From Gracilibacillus boraciitolerans JCM 21714 (lineage in GTDB: Bacteria > Bacillota > Bacilli > Bacillales > Amphibacillaceae), in contig NZ_BAVS01000013.1 in NCBI RefSeq assembly GCF_000521485.1, forward strand, positions 1-64,000: a stretch of 64,000 nucleotides of DNA. Reading direction: 5' to 3'. The translations under genes and the position numbers were made by a program. The notes under the pieces are model-generated. The model saw only the letters and a list, made by a program, of their open reading frames with translations. It was not told where the DNA came from and did not search any database. Below, piece by piece: positions 19,802-28,725 of this stretch (position 1 is the stretch's first letter; every line of letters begins with the position of its first letter).

Positions 19802-20224
19802 GTGAGTAACATATTATTTACATCAAAAGCAACTGCACAAGGTGGCCGTGATGGTCATGTAAAATCGGATGATGGGTTAATTGACTTAAATTTAGTAAAC
19901 CCAGCAGGTGATGGTGACGGGAAAGGCTCTAATCCAGAACAGCTTTTTGCAGCGGGATATTCTGCTTGCTATGATGGCTCGTTAAATTTAATGGCATCAA
20001 GGCAAAAAAAAGAAATTGATTCTACTGTCACTGGGGGGGAAGTTAGCTTAATAAAGGACGAAAGTGATGGAGGCTTTAAAATCGGTGTGGTACTAAATGT
20101 AGAAATCAAAGGTGTATCACAAGAGGAAGCAGAAGAGTTAGCGAAACAAGCACACGATTTCTGTCCATATTCTAAAGCAACACGAGGAAATATTGAGGTA
20201 GAACTAAATACCAAAGCTGTATAA
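19802..20224 (+). CDS. Organic hydroperoxide resistance protein, Ohr/OsmC family
   Basis: Thiol peroxidase that reduces organic hydroperoxides. 140 residues. The two redox cysteines are in FAAGYSACYDG and DFCPYSKATRGN, as in Ohr. Start GTG 19802 lies nine bases after AAGGAG. A TTGAAG/TAGAAT pair upstream may be its promoter. A 7-G tract near 20033 adds a glycine in VTGEVSL. No ohrR regulator gene is adjacent. Confidence 0.88.
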   Translation: MSNILFTSKATAQGGRDGHVKSDDGLIDLNLVNPAGDGDGKGSNPEQLFAAGYSACYDGSLNLMASRQKKEIDSTVTGGEVSLIKDESDGGFKIGVVLNVEIKGVSQEEAEELAKQAHDFCPYSKATRGNIEVELNTKAV

Positions 20225-20227
20225 ATG

Positions 20228-20265
20228 AAAAGCACGACATCTTTAATAAAGATGTCGTGCTTTTT
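20228..20265. terminator. Terminator after ohr
   Basis: AAAGCACGACATCTTT and AAAGATGTCGTGCTTT form a perfect stem with T/A flanks, usable in both directions. Confidence 0.88.
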
Positions 20266-20288
20266 AGATGTTAAATTACGAGAACCTT

Positions 20289-20405
20289 TTACGATTTATG
20301 CTTGAAATAATCAGTAAAAGCGTGGAAAACTTCTATTCCCTGATACACCCATACGCTTAATGCAGCAAACGAAAATAACCCGATCACAAAAAATCTAAAC
20401 CACAT
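20289..20405 (-). CDS. Small membrane protein (38 residues)
   Basis: Short frame beginning MWFRFFVIGLFSFAALSVWV, one membrane segment and a basic tail (FKHKS). AAAAGGAGTGATTAT lies just before the ATG, an excellent ribosome binding site, and it stops close to a terminator. I do not recognise a family. The coding evidence is the ribosome binding site and the tidy fit in the gap. Confidence 0.5.
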   Translation of the reverse strand: MWFRFFVIGLFSFAALSVWVYQGIEVFHAFTDYFKHKS

Positions 20406-20495
20406 ATAATCACTCCTTTTAATTATGTTTTAATTTGGATTTAAGGAGTGGATGATCAGATAATTTGATTGATAAAATACAGCGTTTAAAAATAT

Positions 20496-20744
20496 TCAAA
20501 ACAGCCTTATAAAATATAAAAGACTTAGGAATACAAAAAAGAAGGAACTATACAAAAGGTAATTTTCTTTAAAAATGATACTATCAGCTGAAAAATCAAG
20601 TTCCTTTTCGTCAAGATGGTTAGAAATATACTGAGTGTTTTCCATCTCAATAGAAGGATAGCTATGTGAATTCCCATGATAAGTATAAACGAACAATGGA
20701 ATGACCATCACCATTAACATGAATAGAATAAGTATTTTCCTCAT
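20496..20744 (-). CDS. Hypothetical small two-segment membrane protein
   Basis: 82 residues with hydrophobic segments at about 3-20 and 63-82 and a polar extracytoplasmic stretch of about 40 residues between (YHGNSHSYPSIEMENTQY). The ribosome binding site is weak (AAGGGAT far upstream). No family recognised. Confidence 0.5.
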   Translation of the reverse strand: MRKILILFMLMVMVIPLFVYTYHGNSHSYPSIEMENTQYISNHLDEKELDFSADSIIFKENYLLYSSFFFVFLSLLYFIRLF

Positions 20745-20931
20745 GAGTACATCTATCCCTTATGTTTGTCATTAACCTATTATACTTCCATCATCTTAAT
20801 CTGCAAAGTTCTCTGTCAGATTATATTTTGTGATAACTACACTTTCAGAATATATGTTGCCTAACATTGATATATGTAATTTTTAAAATTTGGTTCTGAT
20901 AAAAATTAATGAATATCATTAGTTGGCAGAA

Positions 20932-22104
20932 CTAATTTATTTCGCTGGCGCCTAGTCCAACTAATGTCATGATAAATGTCACAAATAAAATAGACAAAAT
21001 GGAAGTGTCCCAATCATGCGCCATGTCAAAGATAAACCCGATTAAAATAGGGCCAAGAGATGCTAACAAATAACCAAAGGATTGTGCCATTCCTGATAAT
21101 TCTGCTGCTTGTCTTCCATTTGTGGTGCGTAAACCAAGTAAAGCTAGCGCTAAACTGATACTAGCACCAAGCATGATACCAATTAATGTTATGGACACAA
21201 TTGTTCCGATTAGACCGGGCTGAAAATATAAAATAGTATACCCAATCATCCCTGATAAACCAAAAGTTAATACAATAGGCTGCTGATTTGTTAACCTGCC
21301 CGCGAGAACAGGTGTGAAAAATGTCGCCGGCAAACTTATAAATTGCAGATAAGCTACATATAAACCTGCATGGGATGTTGAAAAGCCATTTGATATCAGA
21401 ATTTCTGCTAACCATGAAATAGTCACATAAAATAAAAAGGATTGAAGCCCCCCCATAAAGATGGTAACCTGCCAAGCAACTGGCGATTTTAAAAGCTTTA
21501 CAGTACTGGGCTCATATAGTTCCTGATTTTTCATCTTAGATCCGTTGTTCATAACGAATACCCAAATTATAATTCCAGTAATTGCTAATATACTCCAACT
21601 AGCCAATGACCATTTCCAGCCTAAATCTAAATCCTTTGTTAAAGGAACACTAAGCCCTGATGCTGTAGCTGCGAAAATAGACATAGAAGTCGTGTATACT
21701 CCGGTCATCAGTCCGATTTTAGCCGGGAAGTTATTTTTAATTAAACTAGGTAAAATTACGTTAATAATAGCGATGCCGATTCCAATTAGAACAGTGCCAG
21801 CAAATAAAAAGAAAATCAGTGATGTGGAACGAATTCCAATACCAATTAAAAGAGTAACCAAACCATATAGGATTGCCTTTTCATTACTTGTATTATTTGC
21901 TAACCTCGGTGCAATGGGTGACATAATAGCGAAGGCCAATAAAGGTAAACTGGTCAGTAGACCTACACTCCAATTACTAATCGCTAAATCTTCACGAATA
22001 ATGCCGAGGATTGGACCGACTGAAGTGATAGCTGGTCTTAAATTAAACGCTAAGATTATAATACCAAGAATAAACAAAATAGAAGAATACTTTTTTCCTG
22101 TCAT
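20932..22104 (-). CDS. MFS transporter, CynX/NimT (cyanate permease) family
   Basis: About 390 residues, twelve predicted membrane segments. FILGIIILAFNLRPAITSVG and the SVGLLTSLPLLAF stretch match the CynX/YeaN-type permeases. I chose ATG 22104, six bases after AAAGGTG, over the GTG at 22113. A 7-C tract near 21447 adds a glycine in IFMGLQSF. Substrate unknown; family members include cyanate and nitroimidazole exporters. Confidence 0.82.
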   Translation of the reverse strand: MTGKKYSSILFILGIIILAFNLRPAITSVGPILGIIREDLAISNWSVGLLTSLPLLAFAIMSPIAPRLANNTSNEKAILYGLVTLLIGIGIRSTSLIFFLFAGTVLIGIGIAIINVILPSLIKNNFPAKIGLMTGVYTTSMSIFAATASGLSVPLTKDLDLGWKWSLASWSILAITGIIIWVFVMNNGSKMKNQELYEPSTVKLLKSPVAWQVTIFMGGLQSFLFYVTISWLAEILISNGFSTSHAGLYVAYLQFISLPATFFTPVLAGRLTNQQPIVLTFGLSGMIGYTILYFQPGLIGTIVSITLIGIMLGASISLALALLGLRTTNGRQAAELSGMAQSFGYLLASLGPILIGFIFDMAHDWDTSILSILFVTFIMTLVGLGASEIN

Positions 22105-22253
22105 TTTTTTCACCTTTTTTTCAATATTTTAACTAACAATTCAAATACAAAATATGCTAACATAAGAAAGATAGGTTAAATCAGCATCGCATTACAACAG
22201 AATAACATATTTCTATTTTGTAGAAAAGTCTTTAGAATGAAAGAAGGTCTAGT

Positions 22254-22805
22254 ATGGATAACAAGTATGTAAAAGAACTGCTTTCTTGGATGAAAGCCTT
22301 AGTAGTTGCGATAATCATCGTTGTGATTTGTCGCCAATTCCTTATCACGCCCTCTGTAGTAAAAGGTGAATCAATGATGCCGAATTTAGAGGATGGAGAC
22401 CGGATTATATTAAGCAAAATTAGCCATATAGATCGTTTTGATGAAATCGCCTTTGAAGCCCCCCCGGATTCTGATGATAATTATGTCAAAAGAGTAATTG
22501 GCTTTCCTGGAGATACGATTGAGATGAAAGATGACCGATTGTATGTTAATGGTAAGCTGTATGAAGAAGCCTATCTAAAACAGTCGAAATCAGCTCTTGA
22601 TAATGGTGAAACATTGACCAACGATTTCAACTTGAAAGACCTCACTGGATATGAACAAGTGCCTAAAGGGAAGCTGTTTGTTTTGGGTGATAATCGCAGA
22701 GTCAGTAAAGATAGCCGTCAGTTTGGTTTTATAGATGAAGAGGCTGTTATCGGTGACGTGAAGATGCGTATTTGGCCAGTTGATTCCATTGGAATTATAA
22801 ATTGA
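22254..22805 (+). CDS. Signal peptidase I
   Basis: Membrane-bound peptidase that removes signal peptides of secreted proteins. 183 residues; one membrane segment (residues 12-30). The catalytic Ser is in KGESMMPNL and the Lys in YVKRVIGFPGD; LGDNRRVSKDSR is the conserved C-terminal box. A 7-C tract near 22459 adds a proline in EAPDSDD. Resembles SipS/SipT; the genome probably has others. Confidence 0.92.
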   Translation: MDNKYVKELLSWMKALVVAIIIVVICRQFLITPSVVKGESMMPNLEDGDRIILSKISHIDRFDEIAFEAPPDSDDNYVKRVIGFPGDTIEMKDDRLYVNGKLYEEAYLKQSKSALDNGETLTNDFNLKDLTGYEQVPKGKLFVLGDNRRVSKDSRQFGFIDEEAVIGDVKMRIWPVDSIGIIN

Positions 22806-22817
22806 TCCATGAGAAGC

Positions 22818-22846
22818 TTGACATTTAGTTTTTTATTGTACATAGT
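22818..22846 (+). promoter_or_regulatory. Promoter of the TPP riboswitch transcript
   Basis: A perfect TTGACA at 22818-22823 is followed by TACATAGT around 22839-22846, just before the riboswitch. Confidence 0.5.
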
Positions 22847-22857
22847 TGAAATATAAA

Positions 22858-22958
22858 TCCGCTAGGGGGTGCTACAAAAGTAGCTGAGATAAGACGGTTG
22901 TTCTTAATCCCTTTGAACCTGAACTGGTTAAAACCAGCGTAGGAAAGTGGAGCCGGAT
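22858..22958 (+). ncRNA. TPP riboswitch (THI element)
   Basis: The conserved parts are present in order: GCTAGGGGGTGC, GCTGAGATAAGA, ATCCCTTTGAACCTGA and GCGTAGGAAAGTGGAG. It binds thiamine pyrophosphate and is followed by a terminator, so TPP should stop transcription before thiD. Confidence 0.95.
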
Positions 22959-22992
22959 GGTGTAAATAAATACACCGACATTTTGTTGAATC

Positions 22993-23027
22993 AAAAGCCG
23001 CTCCTTTTCCAGGAACGGCTTTTTTAT
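22993..23027 (+). terminator. Terminator of the TPP riboswitch
   Basis: AAAAGCCGCTCC and GGAACGGCTTTTTT form the regulated stem about 35 bases after the aptamer. Confidence 0.8.
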
Positions 23028-23072
23028 CTGTAAAAAATGTAATCAATCAACAGTAAAAAGCATAATAGACCC

Positions 23073-23221
23073 AAACTGCGACCTAGTGAAAACTTTTATG
23101 GTTGGTTATTCTTAAAGAATATTGATGAGTTTATAACCAACGCTGCGGAAAGCGAAGTATATGGACGGAGCTTTTGTAAACACTTATCGTACTTTCAAAG
23201 TAAAGCAGTACTTCGCAGTTT
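23073..23221. repeat. Dyad-bounded element in the thi leader (MITE-like)
   Basis: AAACTGCGA (23073-23081) and TCGCAGTTT (23213-23221) are perfect 9-base terminal inverted repeats. Inside are a second perfect pair, GTTGGTTAT and ATAACCAAC, and a third, GCGAAGTA and TACTTCGC. It sits between the riboswitch terminator and thiD and has no reading frame. It could be a miniature inverted-repeat element or a structured leader. Confidence 0.5.
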
Positions 23222-23295
23222 AGTTAAATTGTTTAGTTAGTTTACTGGTTTTGTTTCATTGTTTCATATACTCATATTTAAATAGGAGGAGATTG

Positions 23296-24126
23296 ATGAT
23301 GGGTAGTGTGAAGTCGGCATTAACGATTGCGGGTACAGATCCATCAGGAGGTGCAGGCATACAGGCTGATTTAAAAACATTTCAAGAAAGACAGGTCTAT
23401 GGAATGAGCGTTATTACCTCTGTTGTAGCCCAAAACACATTAGGTGTACAGGATGTCAAACATCTCAGTATTGACTTCATAGAGAAACAGATGGACGCAG
23501 TATTAGAGGATATATTTCCACAAGCGATTAAAACAGGAATGATTGCTACTGTAGAAATGATGCAATTAATAGCGACTAAAATAGCGAAAACGAACATTCC
23601 GTATGTGATTGATCCGGTCATGGTAGCTAAAAGCGGAGACTCTTTAATGGAAGATCAATCTAGAAAAGCTATACGTGACGTGCTCATACCACTTGCGACC
23701 GTTGTCACACCGAATGTACCGGAAGCTGAAATTCTCGTCGGTTTTGATATCAAAAATCAGCAAGATGCTAAAAAGGCTGCTAAGGTAATCGTGGACGACT
23801 TAGGTGCGCAATCAGCAGTCGTGAAAGGTGGCCATTTACCAGGAGAAGCCGTCGATATTTTATATGACGGAAATGACTACTACTATTTTAAAAATGTAAG
23901 ATTTGATACCAAACATACACATGGAACGGGTTGTACCTTCTCTGCGGCCATTACAGCTGAATTAGCAAAAGGAAAATCGATAAAAGAAGCAGTTGAGCTC
24001 GGTAAAGCTTACATTACAGATGCAATAAAATTTTCATTAGAACTTGGACAAGGAAATGGACCAACGAATCATTGGGGGGGATACAGGTTGAAAGGATTAC
24101 CTAATCAAGAAGGAGAGATAAAATGA
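23296..24126 (+). CDS. thiD: Hydroxymethylpyrimidine (phosphate) kinase
   Basis: Phosphorylates HMP to HMP-PP for thiamine synthesis. About 276 residues; [22 protein letters not shown] opens the ribokinase fold, with [13 protein letters not shown] and the anion-hole [19 protein letters not shown] precedes ATG 23296. The 7-G tract near 24074 turns the family's NHWGYRL into one extra glycine. Under TPP riboswitch control. The stop overlaps thiM by ATGA. Confidence 0.92.
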   Translation: MMGSVKSALTIAGTDPSGGAGIQADLKTFQERQVYGMSVITSVVAQNTLGVQDVKHLSIDFIEKQMDAVLEDIFPQAIKTGMIATVEMMQLIATKIAKTNIPYVIDPVMVAKSGDSLMEDQSRKAIRDVLIPLATVVTPNVPEAEILVGFDIKNQQDAKKAAKVIVDDLGAQSAVVKGGHLPGEAVDILYDGNDYYYFKNVRFDTKHTHGTGCTFSAAITAELAKGKSIKEAVELGKAYITDAIKFSLELGQGNGPTNHWGGYRLKGLPNQEGEIK

Positions 24127-24909
24127 GTCATTTAATAGAAAAGGTTCGTCAATCACAACCACTTATTCATAATATTACAAATCAAGTTGTCATGAATTTT
24201 ACAGCTAATGGTTTATACGCTGTCGGTGCATCTCCGGTCATGGCACATGCACAAGAAGAGGTGGAAGAAATGGCTTCGATTGCGGATGCTTGGTATTAAA
24301 CATCGGAACCTTAACAGCGGAACAGATCGATACCATGATATTAGCTGGAAAAGCAGCAAATCGATCAGGTATTCCTGTCGTTCTTGATCCGGTAGGGGGG
24401 GTTGGCGCCACCAGCTTTCGAACGAAATCAGCACTAAGAATTTTGGGGCAAGTAAATATAACATGCATCAGAGGAAACGCTGGAGAAATTGCCAATTTGG
24501 CTGGGGGGGTAGAGACGAAAGTAAGAGGGTTGATGGTACGGATGATGTCGATATGCATGCATTAGCAGAAGTGGCTTATTCCAAATTGCATATTCCTCTT
24601 GCTATTACTGGTGCTCAAGATTTCATAAAAGATAAGGATCATCTTTTTATCATTTCAAATGGTCATCCAATATTAACAAAAGTAACAGGAGCTGGGTGTC
24701 TATTGTCCTCCGTTTGTGCAGCCTTTTTGGCAATCAGTGATGATGTAGCTTTAGCGTTAACTGATGCGATTAGTTATTACGGTGTTGCGGCAGAGGTCGC
24801 AGCTAGCAAACAACAGCATCCCGGCAGTTTTCAGATGGCATTTTTGGACCAGCTGTATGCGATCGATGGCTCGGTTGTCCAAGCTAAACAAAGAATAATT
24901 AGGAGTTAA
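24123..24909 (+). CDS. thiM: Hydroxyethylthiazole kinase (two frameshifts)
   Basis: Phosphorylates the thiazole precursor for thiamine salvage. Start ATG 24123: [20 protein letters not shown] is the family opening. The frame breaks near 24290, where GCTTGG lacks a T for Ala-Leu-Val, and near 24527, where GGG stands for the GGGG of RGVDGTDD. Then [13 protein letters not shown] and [10 protein letters not shown] continue. 7-G tracts near 24395 and 24503 add glycines in DPVGVGAT and LAGVETK. Joined length about 262 residues. Confidence 0.88.
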
Positions 24910-24913
24910 TCGT

Positions 24914-25561
24914 ATGGATAATAAATACTTACAAGTCTATTTCATTCTCGGTAGTAATAATGCCACTCAAGATCCTTTAGAGATATTGGAACAAGCTCTC
25001 AAAGGTGGTATCACCTGTTTTCAATTTCGTGAAAAAGGAACCAATGCCCTGATGGGGGGGGAGACTAAAAAACAACTGGCCATACAAATGAGAGATTTAT
25101 GCAGATTTTATGACGTTCCTTTTCTTATTAATGATGATGTGGACTTAGCTTTAGAAGTTGACGCGGATGGTGTGCACGTTGGTCAAGATGATATGTCTAT
25201 TTTAGAAATTAGAAAGATCTGTCCTGCAGATTGGATAATTGGTGTCTCGGCAACAAATAAAGAGGAGGCACTCCAGGCAAAAGCAGAAGGCGCAGATTAT
25301 ATTGGAGTAGGGCCAATCTACAGTACAAACACAAAGGAAGATGCAAAACAACCAATTGGTGAAAAAGGGCTTCTGGAGATTAGGGAAGCACTGAGTTCCA
25401 TTCCGATAGTTGCCATTGGAGGTATTCGATTAGGACATGTGATGCAACTGATGAAGTCTGGTGCAAATGGCGTTTCCGTGATTTCTGCCATTAGTCATGC
25501 ATTGAATCCTGAGCAAACAGCGAAAGTCTTTTTGTCCCATACTAATTATTTCTTTCTGTAG
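24914..25561 (+). CDS. thiE: Thiamine-phosphate synthase
   Basis: Joins HMP-PP and thiazole phosphate to thiamine phosphate. 215 residues with a TIM barrel: FQFREKGTNAL, FLINDDVDLALEVDADGVH, GQDDM, GVSATNKEEA and GADYIGVGPIYST. An 8-G tract near 25054 adds one residue in ALMGETKK. Third gene of thiDME. AGGAG precedes the ATG. Confidence 0.94.
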   Translation: MDNKYLQVYFILGSNNATQDPLEILEQALKGGITCFQFREKGTNALMGGETKKQLAIQMRDLCRFYDVPFLINDDVDLALEVDADGVHVGQDDMSILEIRKICPADWIIGVSATNKEEALQAKAEGADYIGVGPIYSTNTKEDAKQPIGEKGLLEIREALSSIPIVAIGGIRLGHVMQLMKSGANGVSVISAISHALNPEQTAKVFLSHTNYFFL

Positions 25562-25629
25562 TCAATATTCGATAATATTCCTCTGGTTTGATAAACTGAA
25601 ACTAAGAAATCATAAAGGAGGAAAAATGC

Positions 25630-26154
25630 TTGCGTCTTGAAAATAAGAAAGTTATTGCTTTGTTAGAAGAGGATTTTGAGGATTTAGAATTATGGTATCC
25701 AGTTTTACGCCTGCGGGAAGAGGGAGCTACTGTAGATTTAGTAGCGAAAGAAGCCGGCAAAAAATACGTTGGAAAATATGGTGTTCCTGCTGAAGCAGAC
25801 TATGCATTTACTGATGTTGATCCATCTGACTATGATGGTATTTTGGTCCCTGGTGGATGGGCACCTGATAAATTAAGAAGATATCCAGAAGTATTAGATA
25901 TGGTACGACATATGAATCAGGCGAAAAAGCCAATTGGACAAATTTGTCATGCAGGCTGGGTTTTAATATCAGCAGGTATTCTAAGTGGTAAGAAAGTAAC
26001 TAGCACACCTGGAATTAAAGATGATATGACGAATGCGGGCGGTTTATGGAGTGATGAAGCTGTTGTAACAGATGGTCACATTATTTCAAGTCGTCGACCT
26101 CCGGATTTACCTCCATATGTGAAGGCATATGCAGATTTTTTAGCAGAACAATAA
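25630..26154 (+). CDS. DJ-1/PfpI family protein (YfkM-like)
   Basis: General stress protein family with a nucleophilic Cys that may act on glycated or oxidised targets. 174 residues. The elbow Cys is in GQICHAGWVL and the acidic partner in LLEEDFEDLEL. Start TTG 25630 lies seven bases after AAAGGAGG. Followed by a terminator. Confidence 0.85.
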   Translation: MRLENKKVIALLEEDFEDLELWYPVLRLREEGATVDLVAKEAGKKYVGKYGVPAEADYAFTDVDPSDYDGILVPGGWAPDKLRRYPEVLDMVRHMNQAKKPIGQICHAGWVLISAGILSGKKVTSTPGIKDDMTNAGGLWSDEAVVTDGHIISSRRPPDLPPYVKAYADFLAEQ

Positions 26155-26159
26155 GGTAG

Positions 26160-26197
26160 TTGATCTTACAGGTTTTCTCCTGTAAGATCTTTTTCTA
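26160..26197 (+). terminator. Terminator after the DJ-1 family gene
   Basis: GATCTTACAGG and CCTGTAAGATC form a perfect stem followed by TTTTT. Confidence 0.85.
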
Positions 26198-26219
26198 CCA
26201 TAGGAATGGGGTTTTTTGA

Positions 26220-26696
26220 ATGGATATAGTTTGGTGGATATTAATTGTCATTTGTTTTGTCTTAGCCTTTGTAGGAATAGTCTTTCCAATTATTCCATCC
26301 GTCTTAGTAATCTGGATTGGATTTTTATTGTATCAATTTTTATTAACGACAGATAATATTGGCTGGATATTTTGGATAGCCATGGTGTTATGGACCTTGA
26401 TACTCATTTTTTCAGATATTATTGCCAATAGTTATTTTGTGAAAAGGTTTGGTGGCAGTAAAAATGGAGAAAGACTTGCTGCGGTTGGTGTTATTGTAGG
26501 GTCATTCATTATCCCACCATTTGGTATTATTATCGTACCGTTTTTACTGGTTGTTTTAACAGAATTAATTCAGAAAAGAGCTCCTAAGGATGCATTTAGA
26601 GCAGCGCTTGGTTCATTGATTGGATTTTTAAGCGGAACTTTTGCGAAAATAATCATCCAGTTAATTATGATTATATGGTTTTTTATTGCAATCTAA
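26220..26696 (+). CDS. DUF456 family membrane protein
   Basis: 158 residues, four hydrophobic segments, with FVGIVFPIIPSVLVIWIGF and the glycine-zipper-like FRAALGSLIGFLSGT typical of DUF456 (YqgC-like). Function unknown. The next gene begins 16 bases downstream. Confidence 0.8.
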   Translation: MDIVWWILIVICFVLAFVGIVFPIIPSVLVIWIGFLLYQFLLTTDNIGWIFWIAMVLWTLILIFSDIIANSYFVKRFGGSKNGERLAAVGVIVGSFIIPPFGIIIVPFLLVVLTELIQKRAPKDAFRAALGSLIGFLSGTFAKIIIQLIMIIWFFIAI

Positions 26697-26712
26697 GATT
26701 GAGGTGTATGAA

Positions 26713-27504
26713 TTGAAACGAGTAATAACAATAGCAGGTGCAGCAGCACAAGGCAGTGCTGGGATCCAAGCAGATCTTAAAACATTTCAAGAATGTGATG
26801 TATATGGGATGAGTGTAATTACCGCAACGGTAGCAAATAATTCTCAAACGAAACAAGGAATTTTTCTGAGAGAAATTGAGGAGATAGAAGCTCAGTTTTA
26901 CGCTGCAAAGGAAATGGTCGGATTTGATGCATTGAAAACGGGCATGCTCTTTTCCAAAGAGATTATTGAAAAAGTAAGTGAATTGTTAAGATCTACATCT
27001 GTGCCATATAAAGTAATTGATCCTGTTATGATTGGAAAGATGGGTTCTCAATTATTATCTGATGATGCGATAGAAGTATTTAAGGAAAAGCTGATTCCTC
27101 AAGCTACTATCATTACTCCAAATCGGTTAGAAGCAGAAAAACTTTTAGATAGAAAGATTGTTTCTGACCTAGACGATTTAAAGCTGGCTGCTAAAGAATT
27201 ATACTTATTAAATCCCCAGTCGGTATTGTTGAAGGGTGGAGAGGTGAAAGGGCAGGCAATCGATATTTATTATGATGGCGAAATTTTGGAAGTTCTTGAA
27301 ATGCCAATGATAGACACGATTCATACCAGTGGAGCTGGCTGTACCTATGCGGCATGTCTGACCGCGGAACTGGCAAAAGGTGTGGATATAAAAGCGGCAA
27401 TTCGAACAAGTAAACAATTTGTACATGCCGCCATCCAACATTCCATATCATTCGGACAAGGAATAGGTTCCGTAAGACACGGAGCCTTAAGACAAAAAAA
27501 ATAA
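26713..27504 (+). CDS. pdxK: Pyridoxine/pyridoxal kinase, ThiD-like (PdxK)
   Basis: Second ribokinase-fold gene in the window, 263 residues. It resembles Bacillus PdxK more than ThiD: PYKVIDPVMIGKMG, LKGGEVKGQAIDIYYDGE and TIHTSGAGCTYAACLTAEL. The usual [13 protein letters not shown] reads GAAAQGSAGIQAD, an unusual change in the substrate loop. TTG 26713 follows GAGGTG. Not behind a riboswitch. Confidence 0.75.
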   Translation: MKRVITIAGAAAQGSAGIQADLKTFQECDVYGMSVITATVANNSQTKQGIFLREIEEIEAQFYAAKEMVGFDALKTGMLFSKEIIEKVSELLRSTSVPYKVIDPVMIGKMGSQLLSDDAIEVFKEKLIPQATIITPNRLEAEKLLDRKIVSDLDDLKLAAKELYLLNPQSVLLKGGEVKGQAIDIYYDGEILEVLEMPMIDTIHTSGAGCTYAACLTAELAKGVDIKAAIRTSKQFVHAAIQHSISFGQGIGSVRHGALRQKK

Positions 27505-27560
27505 TCTCACTAGTTTGTAGTTTGTGTCTTATGTGAGATTGGGTGAATACATTAATAGAT

Positions 27561-27596
27561 AAAAAAGAGCAACTGCCAAGGCAGTTGCTCAAAAAG
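27561..27596 (+). terminator. Terminator after pdxK
   Basis: GAGCAACTGCC and GGCAGTTGCTC, a perfect 11-base stem with A and T runs on the sides. Confidence 0.75.
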
Positions 27597-27684
27597 ATAG
27601 AACAAATAAGATAGATAACAACCTGCTATGGAAGCAATAGATTGATAACTGCTTCTATTTTCTTCACTTATTATTGTTAAGTTT

Positions 27685-27703
27685 CATAACAAATGTTGTT
27701 ATG
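27685..27703. promoter_or_regulatory. Palindromic operator candidate ahead of the BcrA-type ABC genes
   Basis: CATAACA and TGTTATG are perfect 7-base arms around five bases, overlapping a possible promoter with TATACT at 27704-27709. A GntR- or TetR-type repressor could bind it; no such gene is adjacent. Confidence 0.4.
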
Positions 27704-27804
27704 TATACTATCATAATGAAAAAAATAAAAAAATCAAGTGATTTTGAAACCAAATAATCATAGTTTACGTATAAATGAGTGGAGAATATAGAGGAGGTGT
27801 AGGA

Positions 27805-28725
27805 ATGAATATTGCAATGGAGTTACAGAACGTCCATAAAACGATTGGTCAAAAAGAGATTATTAAAGGCTTAAATTTTTCAATTCGTTCTGGAGAAGTC
27901 TTTGGTTTTCTAGGTCCAAACGGTGCAGGTAAAACTACTACAATACGAATGATGGTAGGATTAATGAATATTACTAAAGGAGATATTAAAATCAACGGCA
28001 GTAGTATAAAAGATGATTTTAAAGAAGCCATTCAACATGTGGGAGCGATTGTCGAAAATCCTGAAATGTATCCATTTATGTCAGGTTGGAAAAATTTAAA
28101 GCATTATGCACGAATGATTCCAGGCATCACGGATAATCGAATCAAAGAAGTAATAACCTTAGTTGGTCTGGAAAAAGCCATTCATGAAAAAGTTGGCAGG
28201 TATTCATTGGGGGGGATGCGGCAAAGAATCGGAATTGCCCAAGCTTTATTACATAGTCCATCTATTCTTATTTTAGACGAACCAACCAATGGTTTAGACC
28301 CAGCAGGTATTCGCGAAATCAGACATTATATAAGGAATTTGGCGAAAAAAGAGAATGTTTCTGTTATTGTTTCCAGTCACCTGTTAACAGAAATTGAGTT
28401 AATGTGTGATCGTATCGGCATTATAAAAAATGGAGAACTAGTAACTGTCGAAGATGTGAGGGATAATCAAGAGAATGATCAGCATATTACCGTTAAGCTA
28501 GAAGTAGACGATAAAATGGCTGCCATCACTTTATTAAAAGATCAATTTGATATTGAAGCAAAAGAAGTTCAATCCAATGTAACATTTAAAATAGAAAAAG
28601 ACCAGATTCCGCTAATTGTAAAACAATTAGTTCAAGAGAATATAGCAGTATTTGAAGTAGCTCTGGAACGAAGTAGTTTAGAGGATAAATTCTTTGAATT
28701 GATTGGAGAGAATACGATTGCTTAA
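27805..28725 (+). CDS. ABC transporter ATP-binding protein (BcrA type)
   Basis: ATPase of an ABC-2 exporter. Walker A is GPNGAGKTTT, Walker B is LILDEPTNGLDP; the signature normally YSLGMRQRIG has an extra glycine from a 7-G tract near 28200. ATG 27805 follows GAGGAGGTG. 306 residues. The family includes bacitracin and lantibiotic self-protection exporters; the substrate is unknown. It overlaps the permease gene. Confidence 0.9.
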   Translation: MNIAMELQNVHKTIGQKEIIKGLNFSIRSGEVFGFLGPNGAGKTTTIRMMVGLMNITKGDIKINGSSIKDDFKEAIQHVGAIVENPEMYPFMSGWKNLKHYARMIPGITDNRIKEVITLVGLEKAIHEKVGRYSLGGMRQRIGIAQALLHSPSILILDEPTNGLDPAGIREIRHYIRNLAKKENVSVIVSSHLLTEIELMCDRIGIIKNGELVTVEDVRDNQENDQHITVKLEVDDKMAAITLLKDQFDIEAKEVQSNVTFKIEKDQIPLIVKQLVQENIAVFEVALERSSLEDKFFELIGENTIA

